NCBI GenBank assembly: GCA_024637035.1
Contig: JAGXFW010000013.1
Coordinates: 1 to 64,000 of the forward strand
Direction: 5' to 3'
Length of the DNA stretch: 64,000 nt
Source: Actinomycetes bacterium
GTDB lineage: Bacteria > Actinomycetota > Thermoleophilia > RBG-16-64-13
Positions within the stretch are counted from its first letter, which is position 1; every line of letters begins with the position of its first letter. The translations under genes were made by a program, and so were the position numbers. The notes beneath the pieces are model-generated. The model worked only from the letters and a program-made list of their open reading frames with translations. It ran no database searches and had not been told where the DNA came from. Of the stretch, positions 53,018-62,616 are shown piece after piece.

Positions 53018-54259
53018 CTAGTCGATTGCGACCGGTCCTGTCCTCTGGACCACGGGGAAGCGTCTGATCGTGTTGATATCCCGACGTGTGGAGAGGGGGG
53101 TAAGCTTGACCACATCGCCGGTGCGAGGGGCGTGGATGAACAGCCCGTCGCCCACGTACATGCCAATATGGTGGACGGGTGTGCCGAAGGCGACCACGTC
53201 GCCGGGGCGGATGTCCGCGAGCGCCACCGCGACGCCCATCTTGGCCTGGAAACCGGAATAGTGCGGCAGCTGGATGCCGTGCTGGCGGAAGACGTACAAG
53301 AGCAGACCCGAGCAATCGAAGCCCGACTTCGGCTTCTCGCCGGCCCATACGTAGGGCACACCGAGGTAAGAGGCCGCGGTCGCCACCAACTGATTGAGAA
53401 CCGCATCGTCGGTTTGCGGGATCGGGCCGTCGTAACGCTGCCAGCCTGCCAGGCGAGATCTGAGTTCGGCCTCGAGCCGAACGCGCTCCGCCTCCTGACG
53501 CTGACGCTCCTGCTCGATGAGTGTTGCGATGCGTGAATCGAGGCCGCTGAGCTTATCCTGCCTCTGGGCCAGCATCTCTTCGATGTGGACTCCCGCACGC
53601 TCCAGTTCGCGGCGCACATCGAGGAGCTCCCGCTTCTTGTCTTCCACCTGCACGCCGAGGGCGGCGCTCTCTTCGACGCTCTCGCGCACCACGTCGACCA
53701 GGTCGCGGTCCTGTACGGAGAGCTTGGCGACGAGGATCACCCGATTCACGAACTGGGCGAAATCGTCCGTCGCTAGGAGGAGGGCAAGGAGGTTCGAGGC
53801 GCCCGAGCTGCCGCTCTTATAGGTGTCGGCGAGTCGCTTGTCGAGTCGTGCTTGTCGACGCTGGTGCAGGTCTTCGCTGTCGCGGAAGGTGCGGCGGAGC
53901 CCGGCAAGGTCCTGGTTCGTCTGTTCGAGCCGGATGTTGAGCTCGTTGTAGTTCTCGATCTGGATCGCCAGCTCTTCATCCAACCGGTCGATCTCGGCCT
54001 GCACCGCGTCGGCCTGTGCTTGGAGCTCGCCCACCTGGATCTTGGCGTCGCCTTGTAGGATCAGTGTGGTACTGGTGGTGGGAGTGGCTGATGCGGCCGC
54101 CACGGACCATAGGCAGAGGAGGAGCGCGATCAGGACGACCATCAACCACTTCGAGCGGACTGGCCGCCCGACTGCGGGCCGCGAGGTCCTACCTGTCACT
54201 CTGGGGTCGATGCTGTCTCCTCTGGTCCTATCGGATCTCGCTCGGAGCCGCGCCTGCAT
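53018..54259 (-). CDS. NlpC/P60 peptidoglycan endopeptidase
   Basis: A secreted cell-wall hydrolase of up to 413 residues. A signal peptide (basic RSKW then LMVVLIALLLCLWSVAAASA) is followed by two long coiled-coil segments (about 70-270) as in RipA or CwlO-type enzymes, then the C40 papain-like domain (about 285-410). Catalytic Cys316 is in FDCSGLLLY and the His in HHIGMYVGDG. The coiled coil suggests regulation by an FtsX-type partner at division, by analogy. The start is uncertain: ATG 54259 gives an unusually long basic n-region, and GTG 54199 is an alternative. Confidence 0.88.
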   Translation of the reverse strand: MQARLRARSDRTRGDSIDPRVTGRTSRPAVGRPVRSKWLMVVLIALLLCLWSVAAASATPTTSTTLILQGDAKIQVGELQAQADAVQAEIDRLDEELAIQIENYNELNIRLEQTNQDLAGLRRTFRDSEDLHQRRQARLDKRLADTYKSGSSGASNLLALLLATDDFAQFVNRVILVAKLSVQDRDLVDVVRESVEESAALGVQVEDKKRELLDVRRELERAGVHIEEMLAQRQDKLSGLDSRIATLIEQERQRQEAERVRLEAELRSRLAGWQRYDGPIPQTDDAVLNQLVATAASYLGVPYVWAGEKPKSGFDCSGLLLYVFRQHGIQLPHYSGFQAKMGVAVALADIRPGDVVAFGTPVHHIGMYVGDGLFIHAPRTGDVVKLTPLSTRRDINTIRRFPVVQRTGPVAID

Positions 54260-54437
54260 GCTCCCGCGCAGGGTGGGCGTACTTACACTATCGGAAGTCT
54301 ACAACGAATCTTGAATGCGCTCGATACTACCCCAGTATGGTATTGGCGCAAGTGCGGCCATGATAGTGGGTGGGAGGATGGCCCCCAGCCAGCCGTATCG
54401 TGCCGCTTTGGGGTTGCCGTTCGCGTCCGCGTGACCG

Positions 54438-54446
54438 TGTTATAAT
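54438..54446 (+). promoter_or_regulatory. Extended -10 promoter of tRNA-fMet
   Basis: TGTTATAAT combines TGn with a perfect TATAAT, 15 bp before the tRNA. There is no good -35 at standard spacing. Confidence 0.65.
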
Positions 54447-54461
54447 GGGTCTCGTAAGCGG

Positions 54462-54538
<77 letters not shown>

Positions 54539-54542
54539 TAGA

Positions 54543-54573
54543 AAGCCCCGTCTTTAGGCGGGGCTTTTCTTTT
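54543..54573 (+). terminator. Terminator of tRNA-fMet
   Basis: AAGCCCCG (54543-54550) pairs with CGGGGCTT (54559-54566), followed by TTCTTTT: a textbook intrinsic terminator. Confidence 0.9.
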
Positions 54574-54840
54574 GGGAAGTAATGCTCGCAGAACCCCTCT
54601 GCCCACGCGCTGCCCACGAAAATCCGTTCATATCGGTCTCCTTCCGTATTGCTTCGTCCACTTCTGGCACGGGGCAGGGTGGTTTCGGAGGCGAGCTCGA
54701 GGTGCTCATTCGCGGGCGACTCCGGGGGGAGGGGTGTCCCGCCGGGAATCGGTGCAACCGTGCAACGGTCCGGGAAGCGCCCGATCCCGAGGAGTTCGGA
54801 GCCGCACGCAGATCCGTGCAGCGACGGGCATGCTGAGCTG
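54574..54840. other. Non-coding start of the accessory island
   Basis: I see no gene here. TGCCCACG occurs twice near 54600-54620, reminiscent of att-flanking sequence beside tRNA-linked integrases, but no second copy of the tRNA 3' end was found in the window. Confidence 0.4.
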
Positions 54841-54953
54841 CAGCAGGCGGTGACCTGCCCAGCCTCCTTGACGGTTGAGAGCTGCGACTTGTAGAGTCTG
54901 CCTATGTAGAGATGGAATCGGACCGTGGCGGCGCTGCTCCGTCTTGGAAGTCA
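54841..54953 (+). repeat. Promoter-bearing repeat, copy A
   Basis: This ~113-bp element is repeated at 55916-56028 with roughly 80 percent identity by eye. It begins with a conserved hairpin (GCAGG/CCTGC) and contains TTGACG (54868-54873), 18 bp, TAGAGT (54892-54897), also conserved in copy B. It ends about 70 bp before the secreted-protein gene, which it should drive. Confidence 0.8.
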
Positions 54954-55024
54954 ATCCGCCAACGGTGACGACAATTTCGCTCTCAAGAAACTCTACCCGG
55001 CTCCCTGACGGAGGAGATCACACC

Positions 55025-55765
55025 ATGCGCAAGCTGCTCGCTCTAGGGTTGACTCTCGGAATACTACTCGTTGCCGGTACCTTGTGGGCGGTTGCTGGAC
55101 GGAGTTCGGAAGCGAGGCCGCAGCAAGCTGACGCGAATGCAACATGGGCGGCTGCTGGTGGGGATTCGCAAGCGACGCCGCAGTCGGCCGGTACGACTGC
55201 AACGGTGATACGCGAAGAAGAATTCCTGCCGATTACCCAGGAGATCCATTCTCTCATCGACCCCAGCTACCTGCCCGTTTCCGCGCAAACGAAGCATTCG
55301 GACGTAATCGTCGTCGGCAAGGTCGTCAAAGTCGATCCGGCACGCTGGAACAGCCCCGATGGCAAGGACTGGATTCCCGCTGATTCGATGGTGATGCGGG
55401 TGATCTTCCGGACCTTCTGGGTGCAACCCACCGAGGTGTTGAAGGGAAAACCCACCGCCGGTGAGCCGCTTCCCTTCTTCGTACGTGGTGGAACTGAAGG
55501 TGAGGCGAGTGCGCCTGTGGGTATTGGCGACACCGTCCTGGTCTTTGGTCGCGAGGCGTCAAGGAACCCAGCCCAGGATGGCTACTGGCCGGAGGGCTAT
55601 CGGGTCAACATCGATGAATACAGCATCTTCGAGCCGGACGGAGACCACTTCACCAACGGTTCGACTGATCCCCTATTCGGGATCACCACATTGGATCAGG
55701 TGCGCCGGCTGGTCGAGTTCCCGCCCATAACGCAGGAGACCGAGAATTGGTGTGGCCATCCGTAG
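55025..55765 (+). CDS. Secreted hypothetical protein
   Basis: I do not recognise this 246-residue protein. A signal peptide is clear (MRKLL, then a hydrophobic stretch to about residue 24). A low-complexity Ala/Gln/Thr segment follows with an internal near-duplication (WAVAGRSSEARPQQADA and WAAAGGDSQATPQSAGT, residues about 22-60). The remainder, from about 65, looks like a globular beta-rich domain (SDVIVVGKVVKVDPARWN; GIGDTVLVFGREASRN). One Cys lies near the C-terminus. The ATG at 55025 follows GGAGGAG. It shares its promoter element with the AbiTii operon, so the two may respond to the same signal. Confidence 0.7.
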   Translation: MRKLLALGLTLGILLVAGTLWAVAGRSSEARPQQADANATWAAAGGDSQATPQSAGTTATVIREEEFLPITQEIHSLIDPSYLPVSAQTKHSDVIVVGKVVKVDPARWNSPDGKDWIPADSMVMRVIFRTFWVQPTEVLKGKPTAGEPLPFFVRGGTEGEASAPVGIGDTVLVFGREASRNPAQDGYWPEGYRVNIDEYSIFEPDGDHFTNGSTDPLFGITTLDQVRRLVEFPPITQETENWCGHP

Positions 55766-55915
55766 CGCCGCATTCCCCCGTACGTATAGCACTAGACGCC
55801 TCGCAGCTGTCTGCGAAAGCGGAGACGTATGTCCTTTGGGCGCCTCGGACCCGCCTCTCCAGCAGCGCTCGCGTTGCCTCCGTCTCCCCAAGCGCGTCGT
55901 GCACTTTCACCCGCG

Positions 55916-56028
55916 CAGCAGGCGGGGACCTGCCCAGATCGATTGGCGGTTCAGAGCTGCGACTTATAGAGTGTGCCGAAGTAGAGAAGGGATCGGACCG
56001 TACCGGCGCTCTCCGCTTTGGAAAGCAT
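55916..56028 (+). repeat. Promoter-bearing repeat, copy B
   Basis: The second copy keeps the GCAGG/CCTGC hairpin and the promoter TTGGCG (55943-55948), 18 bp, TAGAGT (55967-55972). It lies upstream of the AbiTii operon with a leader of about 160 nt. A GCGAGC-TTCG-GCTCGC hairpin (56040-56055) with a UUCG tetraloop occurs in that leader. The stretch 55766-55915 shows no gene. Confidence 0.8.
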
Positions 56029-56139
56029 TCCCATGATGCGCGAGCTTCGGCTCGCCGGGATGGATAGGCAGACCCGAGGCGGCCGCCGGGCGACTTCGGC
56101 AGACTGCGGGCATTGTTAGCCCTAGACGGAGGAACTGAA

Positions 56140-57141
56140 TTGGGGTTGGAGAACGAAGGGCGTTCACGACTGGAAGCCGCCCGTGCCGTGGTCGCAGAGC
56201 TGCTTGATAACCTGGAGGGTGGGGAGCCGGACGCTTCCGCCTGTCTGATGAAGGCGAAGCGACTCGCCCGACTCCTGCGCGACGAGGATGCCCAGCTGTG
56301 GCTTGACCTAGAGTTGCGCGGTTACCCGGAAGCATTCGATGTGTCCCGCCTCGGCAGTTGTCTGCGCTACGTACAAGCCGGCGGGCGTGTGAAGGACGGC
56401 AAGTATTACGACGCTAGCCTTCCTGCGTTGGCAGCAGCGGCTCATGCCCAGAAGGCGTCGATCGGTCCAGCCACGCCCACCGACTTGAGTTTGACTGTCG
56501 AGAACTACGCTTCAGCCGGTGCAACTCAGCAGGTGCTGAGAGGTCTAGAGCAGCAGGCGGCGAACCTGCGAAGCAACTACGCGACGTTGCAGGCTCTGTA
56601 CGTGTCGATTCTTGGTGGTGTGCATTCGTATGCGTCTGACTCCAGCATCGCATTGGAATTTGGCGATGCTGTAGAGTCCATCTTCGAACAGTCGCGTCGA
56701 GACGTTGACCTCTTCGTGAGGTCAGAATCGCCAGCGGCGGCGCAACAACTTATCGCGATAAGCGAGCGTATCGCTGCTGGCGATGCGGAATCCCTGTCGC
56801 AAGCACTCACCGCGTGTCGGAGGCTCTTGCTGTCCGTGGCCGACGCGGTCTTTCCCGCAAGCGACGAGGACTACATCGATGCCGCTGGCAAGCCCCGAAA
56901 GGTGGGCAAGGACGAGTACAAGAACCGTCTGATCGCCTTCTTCGAGTCGAGAGCGCAGAGCGCAAGCACCTTGTCTATCTTGTCCGCAGAAGTTGAACAC
57001 ATGGCGGCTCGGGTTGACGCGGTCTATGAGAAGGTCTGCAAGGGCGTCCACGTTGACGTCGACCTTGCTGAGGCGCGGCTGACCGTGATTACCGTCTATC
57101 TGTTGATCGGGGAAGTTGTTCGACTCGCAGATCGGGCCTGA
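56140..57141 (+). CDS. AbiTii-domain protein (candidate defence gene 1)
   Basis: A 333-residue cytoplasmic, mostly helical protein. The N-terminal ~90 residues (AARAVVAELLDNLEGGE, LMKAKRLARLLRDEDAQLWLDLELRGYPEAF) match the AbiTii domain of abortive-infection proteins. The middle is an Ala-rich helical region. The C-terminal ~130 residues (AISERIAAGDAESLSQALTACRRLL to the end) resemble HEPN-like helical modules found downstream of AbiTii domains. The TTG at 56140 is selected because GGAGGA lies 6 bp upstream; an earlier TTG at 56113 has none. It is first gene of an operon with the next two. Activity is unproven; membrane or RNA targeting are both possible. Confidence 0.75.
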   Translation: MGLENEGRSRLEAARAVVAELLDNLEGGEPDASACLMKAKRLARLLRDEDAQLWLDLELRGYPEAFDVSRLGSCLRYVQAGGRVKDGKYYDASLPALAAAAHAQKASIGPATPTDLSLTVENYASAGATQQVLRGLEQQAANLRSNYATLQALYVSILGGVHSYASDSSIALEFGDAVESIFEQSRRDVDLFVRSESPAAAQQLIAISERIAAGDAESLSQALTACRRLLLSVADAVFPASDEDYIDAAGKPRKVGKDEYKNRLIAFFESRAQSASTLSILSAEVEHMAARVDAVYEKVCKGVHVDVDLAEARLTVITVYLLIGEVVRLADRA

Positions 57142-57156
57142 GTTCAAGTGTGAACT
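57141..57156 (+). terminator. Small hairpin between AbiTii and DndB-like genes
   Basis: AGTTCA-AGTG-TGAACT forms a perfect 6-bp stem directly at the stop codon. There is no T-tract, so it is more likely an mRNA processing or attenuation element than a terminator. A second inverted repeat, GTTGG/CCAAC, lies at 57162-57176. Confidence 0.4.
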
Positions 57157-57192
57157 GCAACGTTGGGCCGACCAACAGTCGGAGGAGGAAGA

Positions 57193-58467
57193 ATGCCAGT
57201 AGCGATCGATGGACTTCTGACAAAGCCGCGGAGGCGCGCGTCGGGCAGCGCGTATCCCGGTCGCTTCACGTGTCATCACATCCAATGGACGGAGACAGGA
57301 TCCCAGCAGTCCGCGACCTTCGTACTTACTGCTCGTGAACTCGCCGACGCAGCAGAGAGCCGACTCGTATGGACGGACCAAGATGTCCAGAGGGGCATCA
57401 AACCTGGCCTGCCGTATCCCGCGGAGCGCGAACTTCCCCTCTCCGACGGTTACCCGGACTTGAACACCTACGTGTTCGACCCGGAGAAGGCGGATGACAT
57501 CGCCGTCAAGCTGCTTGAGGGCTCGCAGCTCTTCCTCAACCCCCTGATTTGGAATCTGCGCCCAGGCAAATTCAGCGCGTACTGGAATGACGCGGACCAG
57601 GATCTCTATCTTTACTCCGGCAGGATCTACCTGCCAGATTCCCATCATCGCCATCAGGCGATTCTGAAGGCAGTTCGGGCCTTCGACGATGATCCAACCG
57701 AGTACCCTCGTTTTTCGCCGGATGTGGAGTTTCGAATCGAGCTCTATTTCCTCTCCAAGCTCGACGAGGGCAACTACTTCTTCGACAAGAACCAACGACC
57801 AAAACCCACTGCAAAGTCCAAGGCGTATGACCTAACGACCCAGGATGACCTATCGCTCCTAGCGAAGCGGGTGATTGACAAGAGCAGCGCGCTTCATCAC
57901 AACGTAAACCGCGTCACCGACAGGCTGACAGCCTCGAACTACCAGGTGATAACTCTGTCTACCCTGCGACAGATGATGCAGTTGTTTGCGCCGGCCGATG
58001 CATTAGACGAGACGGAGATTGAGGGTTTCGCACAGGTTGCCGCTACCTTCTACGAAATGCTCGCGGGGGCAAGGCCTGAGCTCGCCGTACTGGAGTTGGC
58101 AGACCGGCGAGAGATAAGGCGAAAACTATTGGTCGACTCCGCAGTCATGATGTTCGGATATGCGTTCTTGATGCGGGACTTCAACACATCGATTGCGGAG
58201 GAAGGACTCATGCGTGCCACTCAATCATGGAAGCTTCGGCTCGATCGTCTGGGCGCGGAGTACGTATTCAAGGATTGGCACGGGGACTTCTTTTCTCGCT
58301 CGAACCCACTGTGGATAGCAACCGGAATCCTCAAGCCTGGCAAGAGCGGAGGCAAGCTCACGCTATCCAACACTGGAGCGACGCGTGCACAGGCAGGGCG
58401 CGTGCTCTCACAGTTGCTGTCGCTGGAGACTGTTCCGTCCGACATCCGGTTCCTGGTCACACGATGA
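57193..58467 (+). CDS. DndB-like DGQHR-type protein (candidate defence gene 2)
   Basis: A 424-residue protein resembling the DGQHR-domain/DndB family linked to phosphorothioate DNA modification and other defence loci. The family motif appears as D149-S-H-H-R153 (in YLPDSHHRHQAI), keeping Asp, the second His and Arg of DGQHR. Around it, FLNPLIWNLRPGKF and VEFRIELYFLSKLDEGNYFFDKNQRPKPT fit the fold's nucleic-acid-facing segments. A helical C-terminal half follows. No dndACDE or other Dnd/Ssp genes are present, so this is a stand-alone use of the domain. The ATG at 57193 follows GGAGGAGGAAGA. It is coupled to the next gene by ATGA. Confidence 0.72.
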   Translation: MPVAIDGLLTKPRRRASGSAYPGRFTCHHIQWTETGSQQSATFVLTARELADAAESRLVWTDQDVQRGIKPGLPYPAERELPLSDGYPDLNTYVFDPEKADDIAVKLLEGSQLFLNPLIWNLRPGKFSAYWNDADQDLYLYSGRIYLPDSHHRHQAILKAVRAFDDDPTEYPRFSPDVEFRIELYFLSKLDEGNYFFDKNQRPKPTAKSKAYDLTTQDDLSLLAKRVIDKSSALHHNVNRVTDRLTASNYQVITLSTLRQMMQLFAPADALDETEIEGFAQVAATFYEMLAGARPELAVLELADRREIRRKLLVDSAVMMFGYAFLMRDFNTSIAEEGLMRATQSWKLRLDRLGAEYVFKDWHGDFFSRSNPLWIATGILKPGKSGGKLTLSNTGATRAQAGRVLSQLLSLETVPSDIRFLVTR

Positions 58468-58934
58468 GACAAGCGAACCGGCGGCTCGCGCTGGCGGGCA
58501 GTCGGAATACCCATACACTGTCCAGACCGGAGGTCACTCGCGTGATCAACACGTTCCTCGGCATGGACACATCAGTGCAGCCAGTGACCTACGAAGCGGG
58601 CGCTCGTACCGTCTTCAGAATCGTTGGGGCGGAGGAGAGTGAAGACGGCGAGGAATACGGTGAAATCGTCTTCGGCGAGGACATCTATCCCGGCACGGGT
58701 CTCGCAAACCCGAACGCTGCACTCACGATGCGTGCAGCCGTTGCCCACGAGGCATCTCACTACCACCGATGGCTGAACAAGGCCCAAATCGATGACGTCG
58801 AGCTCGAGTACTTGGACGAGGCCCTGACGAGTCTCGAGGCCGTGCAGCGATACGGTCATCAACTGGATCTCACCGAAATCACGCAGCTGGTTGCGGACGC
58901 TCATTTCAGACTGTCGTCTGTCATAGAAGAGTAG
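58464..58934 (+). CDS. HEASH zincin-like protein (candidate defence gene 3)
   Basis: A 156-residue protein with the metallopeptidase signature H95-E96-A97-S98-H99 in VAHEASHYHRWL and an acidic residue suited as third ligand, Glu119 in EYLDEALTSLEA, twenty residues later (gluzincin-like spacing). No signal peptide or membrane helix is present, so it should act in the cytoplasm, perhaps cleaving one of its partners in the manner of ImmA-type proteases. I know no named family. The start overlaps the DndB-like stop, implying a matched dosage. An attC-like hairpin begins 3 bp after its stop. Confidence 0.7.
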   Translation: MRQANRRLALAGSRNTHTLSRPEVTRVINTFLGMDTSVQPVTYEAGARTVFRIVGAEESEDGEEYGEIVFGEDIYPGTGLANPNAALTMRAAVAHEASHYHRWLNKAQIDDVELEYLDEALTSLEAVQRYGHQLDLTEITQLVADAHFRLSSVIEE

Positions 58935-58937
58935 GCG

Positions 58938-58989
58938 GCCCAACAAACTGATCACCTGACTCGCTGCGCTCGCAGTTTGTCCGTCAGGC
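58938..58989 (+). other. attC-like recombination site 1 (tentative)
   Basis: The site starts GCCCAAC (fits RYYYAAC) and ends GTCAGGC (one mismatch to GTTRRRY). Perfect arms ACAAACTG (58943-58950) and CAGTTTGT (58973-58980) lie between. It is homologous to site 2. The position immediately after a stop codon is typical of gene-cassette attC sites. Confidence 0.45.
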
Positions 58990-59067
58990 GGACTCGGTCG
59001 GTCGCTACTTCTGTCAGGCGATTCGTGACTGCTACAGATACTCACAGACGTAGGCATCGCATCCACG

Positions 59068-59120
59068 GACCAACAAGGGGATCAACCCGACTCGCTTCGC
59101 TCGCGGGTTATCCGTCAAAC
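59068..59120 (+). other. attC-like recombination site 2 (tentative)
   Basis: The outer boxes are GACCAAC and GTCAAAC (one mismatch each). GGAT-c-AACCCG pairs with CGGGTT-ATCC leaving one extrahelical base, a recognised feature of attC. It shares the central ACTCGCTNCGCTCGC and flanks with site 1. No integron integrase is in the window. Confidence 0.45.
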
Positions 59121-59630
59121 GTTCGACCCAACGACGCGGGTCGGGCCAATACCCACGGCACTGACTCGCCGGGCTTCAAAGGCACCGGGTCGCAGAGCAT
59201 CTTGCCCCCAAGGTCGACATGAGTCGGAGTGCCGTCCCCAAGCGCGAGGGCCTCGACTGAGCAACCAGCCTTCGAGTTGGTAGTCCGAGGGAAAGGACCT
59301 CGTGCTAGATGCGCGGAGCATGGACGTGACGGTCACGCGGTTGGCCTCTTGGAGCTGATCCGGTTCACCGCTCTCCCTTGGCCTCTCTTCTCAACTGCCT
59401 ACACATGTAGCCACCCAGATCTCCTGAGGTCAGGAAGACACCTTCCGTGAACGCGGAGACATATGCCCGAAGTTAGACCTGGCTGATTGGGTCTACGGGG
59501 GAGGAAGATCGGGGAGTGAGGCGGGCCCGACTGCGATCATGGTGCCAGCTACTGGGATCCTTGAAAGGTTTAGCCAAGGAAAGTTAGTACGTCTCATGGA
59601 TCAACTCAAGCCTCGATGCCACTGAGGATT
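59121..59630. other. Non-coding stretch before the IS element
   Basis: I find no supported gene. A further inverted repeat, CGACCC/GGGTCG, lies near 59124-59143 right after attC-like site 2. The rest shows only short random frames. Confidence 0.4.
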
Positions 59631-59644
59631 GAACCGCCCCGGGT

Positions 59645-60873
<1,229 letters not shown>

Positions 60874-60967
60874 GACTCCATCCTCTCAAAGGTTGGAGCC
60901 TCCAGGAAAGCCGGGGCGGTTCATCCCGCTCACGAAATCCGGACGTCAGCGCAAGATCGGGAAGTTG

Positions 60968-61423
60968 GTGACGGGCGGCTGCGTCACACTCCCCACCACG
61001 CTGGCCCTTCTCGTCGGAGCCGTGACTCTCATCATCATGCTGACCGGGTGCAGCGGAGAGCCTGTGAACGACCAGGCAGGATCCGTCGGCCAGGGGGCAT
61101 CAGTTACCTCGTCAGCTCCGACAACGAGCGCCCCTGCGACGACCACATCGACCAAGGCTCCCACGACCACCACGACAAAAGCTCCGACCACGACCACGAC
61201 CGAGGCGCCTACAACCACGACGGAATCATCGACCACCACGATCAGCACCACCACGACGACGGCGAGAGCCGTTGTCGGAGTAACCGTCTATTCGACGGAC
61301 ACCGGAGTGAAGTACCACCGGGAGGGCTGTAGTTCCCTCCGGAAGTCCAAGATCCCTCTGACCCTGGACGAGGCCAAAGCCGAGGGACTCGAGCCCTGCA
61401 AGAACTGCGACCCCCCTGCATGA
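60968..61423 (+). CDS. Lipoprotein-like protein with Thr-rich linker and zinc-ribbon-like end
   Basis: About 151 residues from GTG 60968. A hydrophobic stretch ends in LTGCSGE (a lipobox-like LTGC). A ~60-residue linker of repeated APTTTT units follows, then a C-terminal module VYSTDTGVKYHREGCSSL...GLEPCKNCDPP whose Cys and His residues form the small metal-binding end found on many secreted thermonucleases and competence nucleases. The signal lacks a basic n-region unless translation begins further upstream (SGRQRKIGK), which abuts the IS right end. The IS may therefore have removed the true start. Confidence 0.6.
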   Translation: MTGGCVTLPTTLALLVGAVTLIIMLTGCSGEPVNDQAGSVGQGASVTSSAPTTSAPATTTSTKAPTTTTTKAPTTTTTEAPTTTTESSTTTISTTTTTARAVVGVTVYSTDTGVKYHREGCSSLRKSKIPLTLDEAKAEGLEPCKNCDPPA

Positions 61424-61498
61424 GAGTAGACTCGAGCCAGCGGCCCCGTCCCCATTCGGGCGCACGCACGTGGGCCCGCATCGAGTGCGGGCTCCCCG

Positions 61499-61876
61499 TT
61501 GGATCCTAGACTGCCGGGACGCCTGGGGCATTCCCGCAGTCGGATCATCTTGCTCGTCGGAGGAGCGGTGCTCCTTCTCGCCGTTGGAGCAGTCCTCGGA
61601 GGTCTCGCAGGGTTCCGCCTCGGTGACACGCGTAGCGATCCGACCACGCCGCTTCCGATAATCGGGCTCAAGTCGACTCCGACAACCCAGGAGCCTGAGA
61701 CTGCCCCACCACCGACCTCCATGCCGACCACCACCGTTTCCTCTGCCGCTCTCACCACCTCCACGACTGCGAGGGATGTCGAGGTCACGCTCCGCCCAGT
61801 CCTGGACGGGGACACCATCTCGGTCGTCTACCGAGGGAGCGAGTCATTTAGGGACGTTGATAGCAGGTGCGTTTGA
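61499..61876 (+). pseudogene. Truncated membrane-anchored thermonuclease (SNase) fragment
   Basis: About 125 codons: a membrane helix (RIILLVGGAVLLLAVGAVLGG), a Thr/Pro/Ser linker, then VEVTLRPVLDGDTISVVYRG, the opening strand pair of a staphylococcal-nuclease domain. The frame ends at exactly the place where the catalytic RxxGVDxPE block should begin. Together with the preceding gene, which carries the C-terminal module usual for such nucleases, it may be part of one rearranged ancestor. Confidence 0.55.
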
Positions 61877-61909
61877 GCCGGTAGAATCCTCCAAGACCGG
61901 GAGGTGCCC

Positions 61910-62161
61910 ATGAAGGCGTCTGAGCTTCTAAACGGCATGGCGAAGCAAGACATGGTGTTGCCAGAGTTCCAGCGAGAGTACGTCTGGAGCCGTGAACTTG
62001 CCAAGCAGCTAGTCGTTTCGTTGGTCAAGGGCTACCCTGTAGGCGGTCTTCTGTTCTGGAAGACGGACAACCCGCCTGAACTCAAGAACATCCCGAATCT
62101 CCCCGACAAGCTAGGGATGATGCAGACTACCGCGTGGGAGCGGCACCTTCCTTCGAGGTGA
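61910..62161 (+). pseudogene. N-terminal fragment of a DUF262/GmrSD-type gene
   Basis: ATG 61910, with CGGGAGG upstream, begins KASELLNGMAKQDMVLPEFQREYVWSRE and continues LVVSLVKGYPVGGLLFWKTDNPPELKN, matching the N-terminus of DUF262 (ParB/DndB-fold) proteins of GmrSD type IV restriction systems, normally 500 or more residues. Similarity stops near residue 68, and the frame ends at 84. It is a broken defence gene. Confidence 0.75.
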
Positions 62162-62616
62162 TCGACTCGAAACTCCGCCGGGTCTGACTCCTCGGGGCGA
62201 CCCGCGCGCAGATGGATCAGAAGATCAAGGAGGAACTGCGCCGCCTGGAGAGCCACGACGCCCTTCTCCGCATCTTGGCCGGAGACAACGCATGCGAGAT
62301 GGCCGAGTCGGTGGTGTAGCATCTTGGTCATGTCCATGGTGCCAAAGTGCGGGTGACTCAGGAAATCAAAGTGGACTTCGAGTGTGACGCCCTGGCAATG
62401 GGGTCGTACGCACGGTGGGCGAGAACTGCAACACGCTCAAGTTCCAGGATGTGCGGGCGCTCAGGGCGGAGATTGTTCCGAGAGGCATGGGTCCGCTCTG
62501 CAAGTCCCGCAGCCGATCTGTTGCCGAGGCCCAAGACAGGCCATATCGCCGTGAAGGTCATCAACCACTTAGGGGGCGAAGTGTTCGGCCGTGTTGATCG
62601 AGCCGGGAGGAATCTG
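62162..62616. other. Degraded stretch without a supportable gene
   Basis: Short open frames only: a 35-codon frame at 62212-62319, and a frame ending in TGHIAVKVINHLGGEVFG before 62600 that might be the C-terminal remnant of a DNA methyltransferase. Neither is convincing as a functional gene. Confidence 0.4.

Noticed and set aside
55766..56139. CRISPR or toxin-antitoxin elements near the repeated promoter element
   Set aside because: There are only two copies, about 1.1 kb apart, with no spacer periodicity and no small gene pair. No CRISPR array was seen anywhere in the window.
57162..57176. GTTGGGC and CCAAC between the first two operon genes as a further attC site
   Set aside because: The two boxes are adjacent and form a 5-bp hairpin rather than flanking a ~50-bp imperfect stem.
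62212..62319. A 35-codon plus-strand frame rich in charged residues
   Set aside because: No ribosome site, no recognisable family, and it lies inside clear gene debris.
62533..62616. C-terminal remnant of a DNA methyltransferase (TGHIAVKVINHLGGEVFG)
   Set aside because: The resemblance is to a short segment recalled from memory, with no catalytic motif present; it is kept only as a note in the degraded-stretch feature.
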